In this document: in pieces, positions 1 to 11,175 of the stretch
How positions within the stretch are numbered: position 1 is the first letter of the stretch
Layout: each line of letters starts with the position of its first letter
Source of the DNA: Isoetes taiwanensis
Lineage: Eukaryota > Streptophyta > Lycopodiopsida > Isoetales > Isoetaceae
NCBI GenBank assembly: GCA_021234155.1
Contig: JAJEKV010000195.1
Location: forward strand, 62,001-126,000
Reading direction: 5' to 3'
Length of the DNA stretch: 64,000 nt
The notes under the pieces: model-generated
Database searches by the model: none
What the model saw: the letters and a program-made list of their open reading frames with translations, nothing else
What the model was told of the DNA's origin: nothing
Program-made: the position numbers and the translations under genes

Positions 1-973
1 GTCGGCCCACGGCCCGTGACGCTCTCCCTTTGACGCCGGTGACCACCCTGCTATCCTTCAGCAAGTGGGGCATAGACTTTGTGGGGCCCATGGATCCTCC
101 TGCGCGGCACACCCATGCCCGCTATATTTTGGTTCTCACGGATTATGCTACAAAATGGGCGGAGGCCTGTGCACTTCCTGACAATACTGCTGCCAGTACG
201 GCCAAAGTACTTTTCACACATATCATCACGCGTTTTGGTTATCCTACGGAACTAGTCAGTGATCGTGGAGTTCATTTTGTCAATCACACCATCAAGGAGC
301 TGACGGATTATTTGCATATCCATCACCGAAAAAGCACACCTTACTATCCTCAAGGGAATGGTTTGGCTGAAAGCACTAACAAGACTCTTATTACTAATTT
401 GAAGAAAATATGTGATGCTTCTCGCACGGATTGGCAAAACAAACTACCTACAGTTCTTTGGGCTTACAATACCAGTTTCAAAATTGCTACTGGCCACACT
501 CCTTTCAAGCTAGTATATGGCCAAGAGGCTCTAATGCCCGTTGAATATGTTCTTCCGGCCCTTCATTTCCAGTTGGCCACAGTCCATAATCCACCCGCAG
601 CACTTCAAGAACGAGTTTATCAACTAGAACAGTTAGATGAACTTCACAGAGATGCTTATCTTCGTGTTCTTACTGGGCAACAATTGAGGAAGTCCTGACA
701 TGACAAACACCGCAAAACAAAGACCTTCAAAGAAGAAGATTTGGTCCTACTTTATGATCCTCGATACAAAAATTTTCTGGGTAAGTTAAAATTTTGGTGG
801 CTTGGTCCATATCAGATTCTTCAAGTGGTGCAACCAAGTGTTTTCAAACTGGCTGAGTTAGATGGCACACCACTCTGGTTAATGGTTTTCGCCTCAAACA
901 ATTTCATACAGATGACACGACAGTTCATTCGGAAGATCAAAATACACATTCAGACTCTGAACACAGTGAGTAG
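1..973 (+). pseudogene. gypsy integrase, C-terminal part of pol, broken
   Basis: Integrase joins retrotransposon cDNA into host DNA. The reading frame from about position 30 contains the integrase core: the first catalytic Asp lies in LVLTDYATKW, the second in LVSDRGVHF, and the Glu in GNGLAEST, 35 residues after the second Asp. A TGA at 696-698 interrupts the frame; the same frame then resumes with the C-terminal beta-barrel signature (GKLKFWWLGPYQI). A further frameshift near 885-890 moves the expected V-N-G-x-R-L-K motif into another frame, which ends at TAG 971-973. The protein start and the HHCC zinc finger are off the left edge. Identification as gypsy integrase is firm; the copy cannot make a full enzyme. 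Confidence 0.9.
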
Positions 974-1839
974 AAGCATATTTATATTATATATGGCGAG
1001 AAAAACAAAATGTGGGCATTGCCCATATACTTCCGCTATGGGCTGAGCCCTATTTACAAAATCCTACATTAAACGGGGACCCCTACTCCGGGAGGTCACG
1101 CGGAGGATGTGGTAGAGGCACTGCTCGTGGTTCCAGTAAAGGTGGATGACCACCTCCATGGGATTAGTCAGAGGGTCGAGATGCTCAGCCACCCCGGCAC
1201 ACCAGCCGTCCATTGATATCCCGCGATTCTGCAGCTTCCAGAGGTCGAGGGCGTTCATTTTGGCCGTGATCCATTCATTACAGTTCCGCAGCATAGTTGC
1301 ACTCGCTGTCCATCATCGCCAACTGATGTCTTCGGCTCGACCACTGCTCGCTTTATATAGCCATACCGACTAAAGCTCTGCCGACGTGGACCAATCACAA
1401 ATTAGCTAACGTGGTAGTATGCAACGCACCTTCTAATTCCATATTCCCTTATCCGGCCGCAAATCTAGTCAAGATACCATCTGCCATCCACTTTTATGAT
1501 GTCCAACTCTCGAGTTGCCTGCATTAATTGTTATTCGTTCATCATATGCCCGTCTGCCATTATTACACGTATCTTCACCAAGCTGTCACATCCTACGTTC
1601 ATCCTTGTTCATCTCGACCGTTCCTTTGCTCTTCCTTTACCTCTTGGGGATTTAGCCAAAAATTTGCCTCCCAATTGCCTCTCTCAGATCTGCCGCCATC
1701 TGGCACCATCAACGGCTCAGTTTCTCCGCCTCAAATACCTTTCTGCAACACCCGCGCGCCCTAAACCTTTCGCATCTCTTTCGTCCTCCATCTTCCGCTC
1801 TCCGCCCTCCGGCTTCCTTCCTTCTCTTTGCTCATCGCT
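974..1839 (+). promoter_or_regulatory. spacer with possible internal promoter before the extra ORF
   Basis: About 870 bp lie between the integrase stop and the first ATG of the extra ORF. It holds no convincing protein. A TATA-like CTTTATATAG sits near 1349, a CCAAT motif near 1389, and a pyrimidine-rich stretch at 1780-1838 directly precedes the ATG, like a plant 5' leader. This suggests the extra ORF could have its own transcript rather than being read from the LTR. That is inference from motifs only. Confidence 0.3.
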
Positions 1840-4757
1840 ATGGCCGCTTCGCCCAAGTTCCCCACTCTTCAAGTCACAGTCCCCAGTGATCCGGCTCTCT
1901 TTGAGTCGGTGATTTTTTCTACTCCCACTCTCAGAGATCCTTTGGAAGGTCCCAGTCGCGAAGTTGCAGAATGCATAGGATTATTTGAGTTCTCTCGGCA
2001 AGGACTCCCGGCGCCAAATCCACTCCAACTCAGACAGTTTGTTGCTCATCTGGTCAAGACCAACGCAGGCTATCTCACAGAAGTTGATCACACTCGCATT
2101 CTTCTCACTCCGGCTCTCCTGGCAGAGGTATTTCAATGGCCCCTCTGCACCCCTTCTTTAAATTGGGCTGCTTTGCAGGATCAGGATGTCACCCAGTATG
2201 GCCAAACTCCTTATGCGGCCACCACTCATAAGCTCACCAACATTGCTAAACCTCATGAAGGCTTTGTGAAGTTTTTGTGGCGCAAGTTCTTTGGGTACTC
2301 CATCAAGAACACCCACATCAACAAGCAATTCTTTCATACTGCTATCATGGCCATTCATTCTCCGCATCATCTCGATTGGCCTCAAATTTTGTTCCACGGT
2401 TGTGTTATGAAATTGATCGAATCCGTCATTCTCCTGCCTCTGGCTTAGAATCCGCTATGGCTGCTCACACGCAAGCCCTAATCGACTATTGTCTTCCCGT
2501 TCCCAGTCAGGGTTCTCCTACTAATCTGGATACAGCTTCCCAGTCCTCCACTCATCAACCCTCCAACATCATTTCTGCTGTCAAAAACCTCCAGGAAGAA
2601 ATTTCCCGTCCCCAACCATCTTCTTCTCCTCCTTGTCAGCAACAAAGAGAACCCGTCATCAATGTTCCATCCTCTCAGTCCACAGAAATCCAACATTCCC
2701 GTTCTTAGCAGGTTTCTCAGAATACCCCTTCTGCCCGCCCACACCAGTCCTTACCACTTCAACCCCTGCAACCTCCACTTTCCCGATGCGCCCTCTATCA
2801 ATATCAGCAGGATGTCCAAGAATGTGTGCTCAAACTCCAAGACTCTCAAGAAAATTTTATGAATGGGATTCAACTTTACATGGATTCCACGGATGCCCTT
2901 CAACGTGATCTTCAGGCTGCCACAACACAAGTTCAGTCCCTTGAAGAAAGTCTCCAAAATAAGCACGCTGCCCTGTTACAGACCCGTGAGGCTCTCAAAG
3001 CAGAAGAAGACAGAACTACCACGCTTGCAAATCAGCAGGCTCAGTTGCAGACCACCATTCAAGACCTTGCCCAGCTCAAGGATAAGGATAAGCTTCTCAG
3101 TGACCTCCAGACTATGTATACAGATCTCTCCAAAGATTACAACAGTCAGTTACGTCAGGTTGAACTTCGAGATGCTAGCATATCTCTTCTGGAAGGACAA
3201 ATCTCCACTCTTCAGACTCAGCTCATGCCCTTACAGACTCAGGTTGTTGAAGCCCAAAAACAAAAGTTGATCGCTGACACCGAAATTGCTAGTCTTCAAC
3301 TTCAGCTCTCTATTTAGGCTTCTTCATCTTCCCACTATATGGCCAGATCTCTCCATTGAGGATAAAGGACTCTTCTGTGCTCTCTTGGTATATGGCCTCC
3401 TCACCTGCGACGATCCTGAATTCTTCATCTTTCGCCTGGTCCAGCCCATGCCTTATGTCCTTCATGATTTCTATCTGGCTGATACTATGGACAAGTTCTA
3501 TGATGGACCCAACCGGGTATTCAGTGGCAATGAAGGGGCTCAATGGTTGTTGTTACCAGAGAACAAATATTTGTAGGATCCAACTCAAGCCAAAACCTTC
3601 AAAGAGGAGTATATGCCCGAGCTTGCTACTCATCTTTCTCTCTGGAGTGCAGAGACTCTGCAACGAGTCCGTATAAGAATTTGTTCGAGGACGAGGGTAT
3701 TCAATTTGCCCAAATTTATTTGCAACATCTTGGTGGCTATAACACTCTGCGTGTATATCTGGATAGCCAGAGTGTCCCCACGGAATGGGTTTCTCCCCCT
3801 GTGCATAGTATGCTCCCTTCTTCTGATTGGGAACAATGGTCTAAAACATTGGATGCTGATCTAGTACGAGAATTCAGGGAGCAGGCTCAGAAGCCCACGA
3901 TGCAGTCCCAACCAGATAATTATCCGTATGCATCTCTGGGAGCACCACCACGAAGACGCTATCTCACCTCTGGCTGGCGTCTCCCCTTTTGGACCAAGGT
4001 TATGGACGGGCACGCTGACTGGACTCCCGCTCAGATTTCCACTGATCTCAGGTGGGATCCACGCTTTGTCTGGCCATAAGGGGATGCCTTAGAACGCACC
4101 AGCAATTGGATCTATATCCCCAACGAAAGAGGCTGGCAGATGCCTACTCACGCTGTCTGGGGTCTCACTCAGTTCTTCGAGCGTGCTGCCACCTCCCTGG
4201 ATCCTTCTATTCACCGTCAAGCAGGTTTTTATGCTGCTCTGAAGTGCCTTCTGTTGTGTTCTCTTGCACGAAAGCGCCCTATTTATTATTGCAACCCCAA
4301 TGCAAGAACCAGTGCCTTTGGCCTTCAGACCTGTCTTCTGATGGAGTGCCAATTTGTACATGCGGAGGCTCGCCGTGCTCTTGAAGACATGGTGCAGTCT
4401 GGCTTTCTCATCAATGCCCATCCAGCAATTGGTCTCAACACTCCCGAGGCTCTCAAGGAATGGCAAGAGCTTATCACGACTTACCACTCCAGCAACCGCC
4501 CCCATACCAGACAAGATAATTTTTCTGTTGTTGGGTTCCCCCCACCTGAATCCGTTCCCCCTTTTCTCACCCCTGAGTGTCATTTGGTGGGGGGGAGTGT
4601 TAGTCCTGTACGTCCTGGTACAGGACTATTCATGCACACTACGGATCAGGGCAGAAATAAGACACCACCAGGTCAAGGTCAAGCATCAGGTAGCAGACCC
4701 TCTCCGAAGACCACGACAAAGACCACGCCGAAGAAGAGACAAAGAACAGATAAATGA
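1840..4757 (+). pseudogene. extra ORF of the gypsy element, downstream of pol, degenerate
   Basis: A coding block of about 2.9 kb follows integrase. The first ATG is at 1840, preceded by a pyrimidine-rich leader. The frame opens with about 190 residues of globular sequence, shifts frame near 2390, meets TAG at 2706-2708, then runs through a long Gln/Leu/Glu-rich coiled coil (2826-3315, heptads such as LQTQLMPLQTQVVEAQ). It shifts again near 3318, has TAG at 3574 and TAA at 4077, and ends with a basic Thr/Lys tail at 4757. Joined end to end this was one protein of roughly 950 residues. It resembles the additional ORFs of plant Tat-lineage elements, some of which resemble plant transposon or mobile-domain proteins. 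I do not recognise an enzyme motif. Confidence 0.6.
4583..4597 (+). other. polypurine tract of the gypsy element
   Basis: A G-rich purine run directly abuts the TG that opens the 3' LTR at 4598. This is the usual primer site for plus-strand DNA synthesis in LTR elements and fixes the LTR start. Confidence 0.75.
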
Positions 4758-5087
4758 CGGCCCTCCAAAGGTACAGTCAGCTCTCAGCGTGATTCCAGGC
4801 ACATAAAGAAGGCACTGCAAGATTTCCTGGAAATCAAGCTTTGATTCAGGAGTTGGTAGCGAGATCTGCCAAACATCTATTTTGGGCCCAAGGCCGTTGT
4901 ACTATATATATGAATAGAGTTGGAACTCAGTTTCTAGATGAGTTTTAGTCCTTGTCTCTACTTCATCTCTCGATTTCCGAGAGCTCATGTACACTCAGTG
5001 ATATCAAGGAAGCATTATTATCTTCACTGTTTGTTGTTGTTTTTCCTGTTTCTCTCTTTCTGTTCCTTTGCAAAATCCCGCGTGACA
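4598..5087 (+). repeat. gypsy 3' LTR with TATA box
   Basis: The LTR begins TGTTAGTCC after the polypurine tract and ends near CGTGACA at 5087, about 490 bp, in the TG...CA form. A TATA box (CTATATATATG, near 4902-4914) would be the LTR promoter. The right boundary is inferred from the CA dinucleotide, because the matching 5' LTR is outside the window and cannot be aligned. Confidence 0.7.
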
Positions 5088-5202
5088 CTTAGCCAGGATT
5101 CTTCTGTTTGATCCAAGGGTCCTCACAAAGGGTTGTCTCACAGGAGATCCCGAACCCAAACCCTAAACAACCAAATCCAATAGCTGAAGGTATGTGATAC
5201 AA

Positions 5203-5286
5203 ATTGATACGATTCTTAGTACTTTGGGATGTCAATATAAATTCAAGATCATATAAACATCCCAAAGTCCTAAGAATCATATCAAT
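5203..5286. repeat. 30-bp inverted repeat, hairpin
   Basis: The arm at 5203-5232 is the reverse complement of 5257-5286 with two mismatches, separated by 24 bp. RNA from either strand would fold into a long hairpin. It may be the remains of a small foldback or MITE-like element, or a small-RNA source. Nothing else in 5088-5280 looks like a gene. Confidence 0.65.
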
Positions 5287-5359
5287 ATGATCCTTCGAGA
5301 TAGCGAAGATGAGGAAGAGGATGAAAACGTGGACGAGAATGTGGTTGTGAATGTTGCAG
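5287..5359 (+). CDS. possible first exon of an acidic protein
   Basis: An ATG at 5287 opens about 24 residues rich in Glu and Asp (DSEDEEEDENVDEN) and ends at a good splice donor, CAG/GTAAGA, near 5360. A possible acceptor (CATGTAG) stands near 5440. I do not recognise the product. It could be the start of the same plus-strand transcription unit as the basic reading frame at 5703, or chance. Evidence is limited to reading frame and splice-like borders. Confidence 0.25.
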
Positions 5360-5796
5360 GTAAGAATTTTGTTCGAGTTTTCAATGCATATGTTATTTTG
5401 TTCTTTTGTAGGGTTAGTTGATGCATATTTTTCATGTAGTTGGTGTAGGTGAGGTTGATAATCATAATGGGGTAAAAGCACGATGTGGTGTCCCAATTCA
5501 GTTGTCCCCCCAAATGTGGTCATGTATCCGCCACTTTTGTGGTACGAAACTATAATTATGGCACCGCCTAACTATCATTATTGAAGAATAGAGGCCCAAT
5601 TTGTGTAGGGAATTCTAATTTCAAAATTAAAACTCAAATTCATGTTCTTCGGCTCCTTCATGTTCTTTGCCTCCCTCCTGCAAGCTCCAATCCATTGTGG
5701 GTATGGACGTCAACGAGGTAATCTATTCACAAACCGGAATTTCAGACAGAAGAAAACGAAAAAGAACCACGGAAGAAGAAATGTTGAAGAAAAGAT

Positions 5797-6627
5797 TGAT
5801 AGAAATTTAATGACACTTGATAGGAATACTAGATGTCTAGTAAGATTTTTCAAGTTCTATTTCAACAATTATTCAAATACAAACATTGATCTAGTGAAAA
5901 GCCAAGTTCTGGTCACTAATTTTCACATAGATCAATTGCACTTCCAAATTATGAGCAATGCAAGTATTTGCTCACAAGTCAAGTGTCCTAGCTCTTTTAC
6001 AATTTAATTTATCCTTCAACCATTAAAATAGATGGCCCAAACACTATTCATCGGGTATTGACCCGAACACTACAGCAGGGTTGACTCCGGGAATAGGCAG
6101 CTTCAATCGGCTTGTACAAGCTTCATTCAACCCATACCTGCACCTAAAGGCTTCGATCTCTTCTATATACACTGGCTTTCACCACTCCGACGGTTATGGG
6201 ATTGGATTAACTTTCCAATCCGGCTCAAAACTTCCCTTTGAAATATCCCACAGGACAAATGAAGAAAACAAGCCTTCGCAACCATTGCCTTCGTAACAAT
6301 TAAATTAATTTTTCTTTTAATCCAAATGTTGCATGATTCTTCAATAACTTCCCAAAGGTTTTAATGAATCAATACTTCATGTTCTCAACATGTTCTTCAT
6401 TGTAGCAAGATCCCCTCCACCTTGTTAAATTAATGAGAACCTAGACAAACCTACTGCCACTGCTTCTCATAGGTTGTCGTTGCAGTCTTGCTAGCTGGCT
6501 TAAGTTCCTGAACACTTGCTCAACAATTTATAAATTGGTCTTCAAACATAAACCCTTACTCATTTCACTTGTTAGCTGGCTAGCTCCAATTCTCATATGG
6601 CATGACTTATATGCTGATAACCCTTCA
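5797..6627 (-). repeat. copia element 3' LTR
   Basis: On the minus strand this LTR starts TGAAGGGTT immediately after the polypurine tract and ends CTATCA. It aligns throughout with 14108-14939. The RNase H stop codon TGA overlaps the first three bases of the LTR. Confidence 0.93.
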
Positions 6628-7017
6628 CTCCTCCTTTAGCTTATAAGTCTGTACCTCTGCCACATTCAGTTGCCTTCTGAATTTTGCAAACTTGATCTTT
6701 GGCAGTGCTTTGGTAAATACATCTGCTATCTGGTCATTTGTATCAACATATCTCATAAGAATGAGCTTTTTCTCTGCTAGATCTCGTGTAAAATGCATGT
6801 TTAGCTCAATGTGCTTGGTCCTATCATGATATACTGGATTCTTAACTATTGCTATACAACTCTGACTGTCAGTCCAGATTTCTGTAGGGCCTTCTTGAAT
6901 ACATCCTAGCTCATTCAGTAACCTTCTTAGCCACACTAATTCTTTGGCAACCAGAGAGGATGCAGCATATTCTGCCTCAGCTGAACTCATCGCCACTGTT
7001 GCTTGCTTTTTTTGCAT
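6625..7017 (-). pseudogene. copia RNase H, C-terminal end of pol
   Basis: RNase H removes the RNA template during reverse transcription. The frame has the copia signatures VAMSSAEAEYAA, the DSQS motif in IWTDSQSCIAI, and the conserved tail IADVFTKALPK. It is shifted by one base from the preceding RT/RNase H frame near 7010, so the polyprotein is broken here. The frame ends KLKEE-stop exactly at the LTR border. The purine run at 6628-6637 (minus strand) is the polypurine tract. Confidence 0.88.
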
Positions 7018-8244
7018 CTCCAGGTTATCACACCTCCTCCTAAATATATAGCATAGCCAGAAGTTGATTTTCTAGTGTGCAGATCTCCTCCCCAATCTGC
7101 ATCACTATAACACATCATAGTTAGATTTTCTGAGTCAAAGCATACACCATGAGTTTGAGTTCCCTTTAGATATTTAAGAACTCGTTTTGCTGCCTCCCAA
7201 TGTTCTTTAGTAGCATCATGATTTCTCCTGCTCAAAATGTTGACTGCATAGGCTATGTCAGGTTGAGTACTATTTGCCAGAAATAATAGGCACCCAACCA
7301 AAGCTCTGTAAGGTACATTTTGCATTTCAATAATCTCATCATTTGAGACATCATGTACATCTGTCAGTCTATGTCTAGCTATTATTGGAATCTTTGATGG
7401 TTTGGCTTCAGTTAGCTTGAAACTTTTCAGCATATTTTCTACATATGTACTTTGATGCAGCTTTATCCATTTCTGTTCTCTGTTTCTAACAACCTCGATC
7501 CCAAGAAATTTGTTAAGTTCACCTAGGTCTGACATTTAAAACCTAGCTTTTAATCCCTTTGCATGTGTTTAGAATTTTCAAAGAGCTTGCAACCATAATG
7601 CAATCATCTGCATAGAGTGCAATAATGCAATATTCTCCATTTTGCTCAAATCTACAGAGATTCCCATCATTTTGCAATTTTTCAAAGCCCTGTTCTTGTA
7701 AGAAATGGTTTATACATAAATACCATTCTCTTGGTGACTGCGTCAATCCATATACAGCCCTGTTAAGCTTCCAGATAATATCCTTACCATGTGAATATCC
7801 TGGAGCCTGTTTCATATAAGCCTCCTGCTCAAGAGTAGCATTTAAAAATGCTGTTTTTACATCCATGTGGTGTAGCTCTAAATTCATAACATTGGCCATA
7901 CCTAGCAAAATTCTAATGCTTGTAAGTTTGACTATGGGAGAATAGGTTTCATCATAATCTCTTCCTTTTTTCGGTGTGTATCCTTGAGCTACCAATCTTG
8001 CTTTAAATTTTTTACTTCCATCAGGGTTTAGTTTAACTTTATACAACCATTTACTTCCAATTATGTTATGTTTACCATCAGCCTTAACTATCTTATATGT
8101 TTTGGTTTCTTCAAAGGATTTAAGCTCATCATTCATGGCAGCTATCCATTTATCCTTGTCATGACTTTGTAGAGCTTTTTCAAAGCTTTGTGGAATAACC
8201 ATCTTCCAGAATAGCCATAATTTGTTCTTGCTCAAAAGTGACAC
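6987..8244 (-). pseudogene. copia reverse transcriptase and start of RNase H
   Basis: Two frames make up the copia-type reverse transcriptase. The upstream one (8244-7543) contains the entry motif SKWLYKVKLNPDG, the first catalytic block HHMDVKTAFLNA and the active site LYADDCIMVAS. A stop at 7545-7543 and a frame change separate it from the downstream frame (7535-6987), which carries LGIEVVRNREQKW, the tether region SRRNHDATKEHW and the RNase H opening YSDADWGGD. A further shift near 8215 disconnects it from the preceding linker (frame with RNELGRSRRGVTFEQEQ). The family is certain; the copy is inactive. Confidence 0.9.
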
Positions 8245-8314
8245 CTCTTCTACTTCTCCCTAATTCATTTCTGCCATACAATTTCCCTTCTTCTAACTTT
8301 GCTTCCTCTACTAA

Positions 8315-9603
8315 TTTTTTTTTTTGAAGAACTGTGTCATCAATATATTAAAAGAATGGTAATGTTACAAAGCAAGTGAGGAGGAAGGAGAACTGCCCCA
8401 AAGAGACAGCGATACCTCGACACTCCATCATCAATATATTAAAAGAATGGTAATGTTACAAAGCAAGTGAGGAGGAAGGAGAACTGCCCCAAAGAGACAG
8501 CGATACCTCGACACTCCACAACAAACTCACAGAAAAACTGCAACTCTACTGCTGTACAAACCGACCATCACCATCTACAACACCCGAGAAGTCCCGCCAA
8601 ATGGCAAACTTCCGCTCTACTACTTCCCGGGAACACCGAAAGCTTTGAAATAGCTTGTACCGAAGTCGAGGAATCGAGAGGCTGCAGTGTTGAATCCCCC
8701 GAAAGATCCACAACCGCCGCCGCTTCCAAATCAGCCACACCAACCAAGCCACGCACAAATGCAAGGCTTGCTGCCGCAAGAGCGGCCAAGCACCGTGATA
8801 CACATGAAGCGAAAGAATGGCGGCTAGTCAATCTCACCAAAACGAGCCCTAACCCAATCCCAGGCAAAGATGCAAGTGAGGGCATAAAACCGGACAATGC
8901 TCCACGGCCTCACGATGAAGGCCACAACAAGGGCAAGGAGGGCTCACACCCGCCTAAACCCGACTCACAAGGGCATTCACCCCCGATCAATGGTGATTGC
9001 ACCACCCGCCACGTAGCACCCTAACCTTCGGTGGGGAAGTGAGCTCCATGTCCACGCCCAAACCGAAGCGCCATCGAGTAACCCTAAGCCGCAGAGACCA
9101 CTTGCATGAAGGGGCGGTGTGTCATGAATAGCCCGGCCCTGGGTAGAAGAAGACCGCACAAAGCAAGAAGACACAACATCCAGATGAACCTTCCAAACCT
9201 GCACCACCACATCATCCTGAGGGACTATAGGTATGTGTAGCGGAATACTCCCCGCCACGTGTTCCCGATAGCCCTCCACGCCCCTCGGAAAAGCGAGCTC
9301 GAAAAGAACTCCCACGAAGCTAGCCGACCACCCCAATACCAATCCTCCAAGATGAGCCAAGAGCTTCGCCTCCAACGGCTGCGTCCGAGCATGCACGCGG
9401 GCGACCAAAGGGCAAGTCTTGCAGGGGTAGAGGAACCCACAAGAAAGGAGAAGAGTGGTGATACAGTGAGGCATAATCTAGCTGGAAGAGCACACACACA
9501 TGATCCCAAGCCCGCAACACTCCTGTGAGAAAAGGGGATGCATGTGGGAAAGGCCGGAGACCATACAACAGTGCCCAGGGCAACTCCACATGCCTGAGTC
9601 TTC
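8315..9603 (-). mobile_element. 5'-truncated L1-like LINE nested in the copia pol
   Basis: This block interrupts the copia frame between GHYIEKKKRK (near 9603) and the linker before reverse transcriptase (near 8314). On the minus strand it ends in TTAATATATTGATG and a run of 11 A (8315-8325), the usual 3' end of plant L1 elements. Broken frames upstream look like the C-terminus of L1 ORF2: WALLYGLRPFPH and LTGVLRAWDHV in one, and CVAWLVWLIWKRRR with following WIFRG in another, which matches the Trp-rich end of plant ORF2 proteins. It is richer in G+C than its surroundings. Target duplications are hidden in A-rich sequence at both ends. Confidence 0.75.
8337..8514. repeat. 91-bp tandem duplication in the LINE 3' end
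   Basis: The segment starting TCATCAATATATTAAAAG near 8337 is repeated with a period of 91 bp (CAATATATTA at 8341 and 8432). The copies look identical across the shared length. Because it includes the 3' terminal motif, the element ends in a doubled 3' tail. Confidence 0.85.
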
Positions 9604-10484
9604 CTTTTTTTCTTCTCTATATAATGGCCAGCTAATTCTTGTTCTTCAGCTTGCATTTTGGTCATTTCTGGAATCTCAGTTTCTGCTGAGCTTGAGTCTA
9701 ACTTTTCTTCTTCATTATCATCTGCATCATCTATTTCAAACTTAGGCATCTCTGATCTTGTTATGACAGTTTTAACTCCCTTTTTATATCTGTCCTTGTA
9801 AAGTATGCTCTCATTGAACAAAACATCCCTACTGATTATGACAGATTTAGTTTCAGGGACATATATATACTCTATACCCTTTGGATTGCTCATCATATCC
9901 TACAAGGAATCCTATTTCAGCCTTATTATCTAGCTTTTTTCTTAATTCAGCTGGTACATGAGCATACACCAAGCAACCAAAGGCCTTTAGTTTTTCATAG
10001 TTTATCCTTTTATTTGGACTCCATAGAGCATCAGGAATATTTCCCTTTAAACTAGCTGATGGCAACATATTTTGTATTAACACTGCAGTTTGTGATGCTT
10101 CTTCCCAAGTTTGTTGGGCAGACCATTTCCCTTTATCATGGCTCTAACTGCATCCATTATAGTCCTATTCTTTCTCTCAGAGACCCCGTTCTGCTGAGGA
10201 GAGTATCTGCAGGTTAACTGCCTTTTAATTCCATGGGCTATACAAAAATATTTAAATTGTTTAGCAAGGTATTCACCTCCTCTATCAGACCTGATGCATT
10301 TCAGTTTGAGACTGGTTTCTCTTTCCATCTCTGCCACATATTGTTTAAATGCACTCAATGCTTGAGATTTTCTTGCTAAACAATATGTCTTGCATTTCCT
10401 GCTATAGTCATCTGTGAAAGTTATAAAGTATCTTTTGTTAGTTCTGCTTTGCACATTTAAGGGATCACATAAGTCAGAATGCAC
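9604..10484 (-). pseudogene. copia integrase core and C-terminal region
   Basis: The frame from 10484 to 10077 has the copia integrase core: ITFTDDYSRK with the first Asp, CIRSDRGGEY with the second, and NGVSERKNRT with the Glu. It shifts frame near 10080 into 10083-9853, which contains the typical region LKAFGCLVYAHVP and GFLVGYDEQSKGYRVY. A second shift near 9890 leads to a frame rich in Glu and Asp (9896-9604) where the L1 element enters. Three separate breaks make this a pseudogene. Confidence 0.88.
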
Positions 10485-11175
10485 TAACTCAGCTGAGTTC
10501 TTGATTTACTTATAGGAAATGGCAGCGTGTTTAATTTTCCCAAAGCACATCCTTCACAAATAACTTCATTTGTCTTGATGTCATGATAATTTATATAACC
10601 TTGCTTCAATAAATATTTCAAATTTTTGTAATTTGTATGTGCCAGTCTTCTGTGCCATAAATCAACACTGTCTTCTTCTATTGCATTTATGCTATGATGC
10701 ACTACATTGTCCATTTCAAATAAATTGCCAACCCTTTTAGCAAAAAACTTTAATTCATTATTCAAATATACATTACATTTATCTCCTTCAAATACTACTC
10801 GATAACCCAAATCACATAACTGACTGACAGAAATTAAATTTCTGATTATTGCTGGTACACACAAAACATCTTCTATGTTCACAATATTGCCATTAAGATC
10901 TTCTAGCTGTAATAGACCCCTTCCTTTCACCTCTTGAAGAGCTCCATTCCCTACTTGAATTTTTCTAGAACTTGTAGTTGATATATTTTTCAAAAACTCA
11001 GTAGACTGGACTACTAATCTTTCAGCTCCACTATCAACTATCAAGTGATCCGATTTATTAGTAGCAATACTTTCATTCACAACAGCAAATTCAGTATTTA
11101 CCTCATCTTCGTCTTCCTCCTCAGTAACTCCTTTGGAATTAACTTCCTGTTCTTGTGCAACATATGCTTTTTCAC
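10484..11175 (-). pseudogene. copia protease and pre-integrase domain
   Basis: The aspartic protease active site DSGAE occurs in HLIVDSGAERLV, followed by the flap-like region and the GAG-pre-integrase motif DLWHRRLAHTNYKNL with the integrase HHCC zinc finger (H..H then CEGCALGK). The frame stays open upstream to about 11175 through an acidic linker (EEEDEDEVNTEF), where the foldback element begins. It ends at a stop at 10484-10486, just before the integrase core frame. Confidence 0.87.

Larger units (their letters stand above)
1..5087 (+). mobile_element. Ty3/gypsy LTR retrotransposon, 3' half
   Basis: The window opens inside pol of a gypsy element and runs through integrase, a long extra ORF, a polypurine tract and the 3' LTR. 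Integrase shows the retroviral core with D-D-35-E spacing and no chromodomain after it. A long extra ORF between integrase and the 3' LTR is a trait of plant Tat/Ogre-like elements, so I infer that lineage. The 5' LTR, gag, protease and reverse transcriptase lie outside the window, so target duplication and LTR age cannot be read. Stop codons and frameshifts in both ORFs show this copy is dead. The base following the LTR begins CTTAG, the candidate target duplication. Confidence 0.88.

Noticed and set aside
1064-1373. Opposing open frames in the gypsy spacer
   Set aside because: No recognisable domain, no start context, and both overlap; treated as noncoding.
8467-9024. 185-residue plus-strand open frame
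   Set aside because: It is antisense to the L1-like ORF2 remnants and arises from the G+C-rich LINE sequence; no domain or start context.
9225-9896. A 223-residue minus frame that looks like a fusion protein
   Set aside because: It is copia linker running by chance into the nested L1 element at about 9603, not a real fusion.
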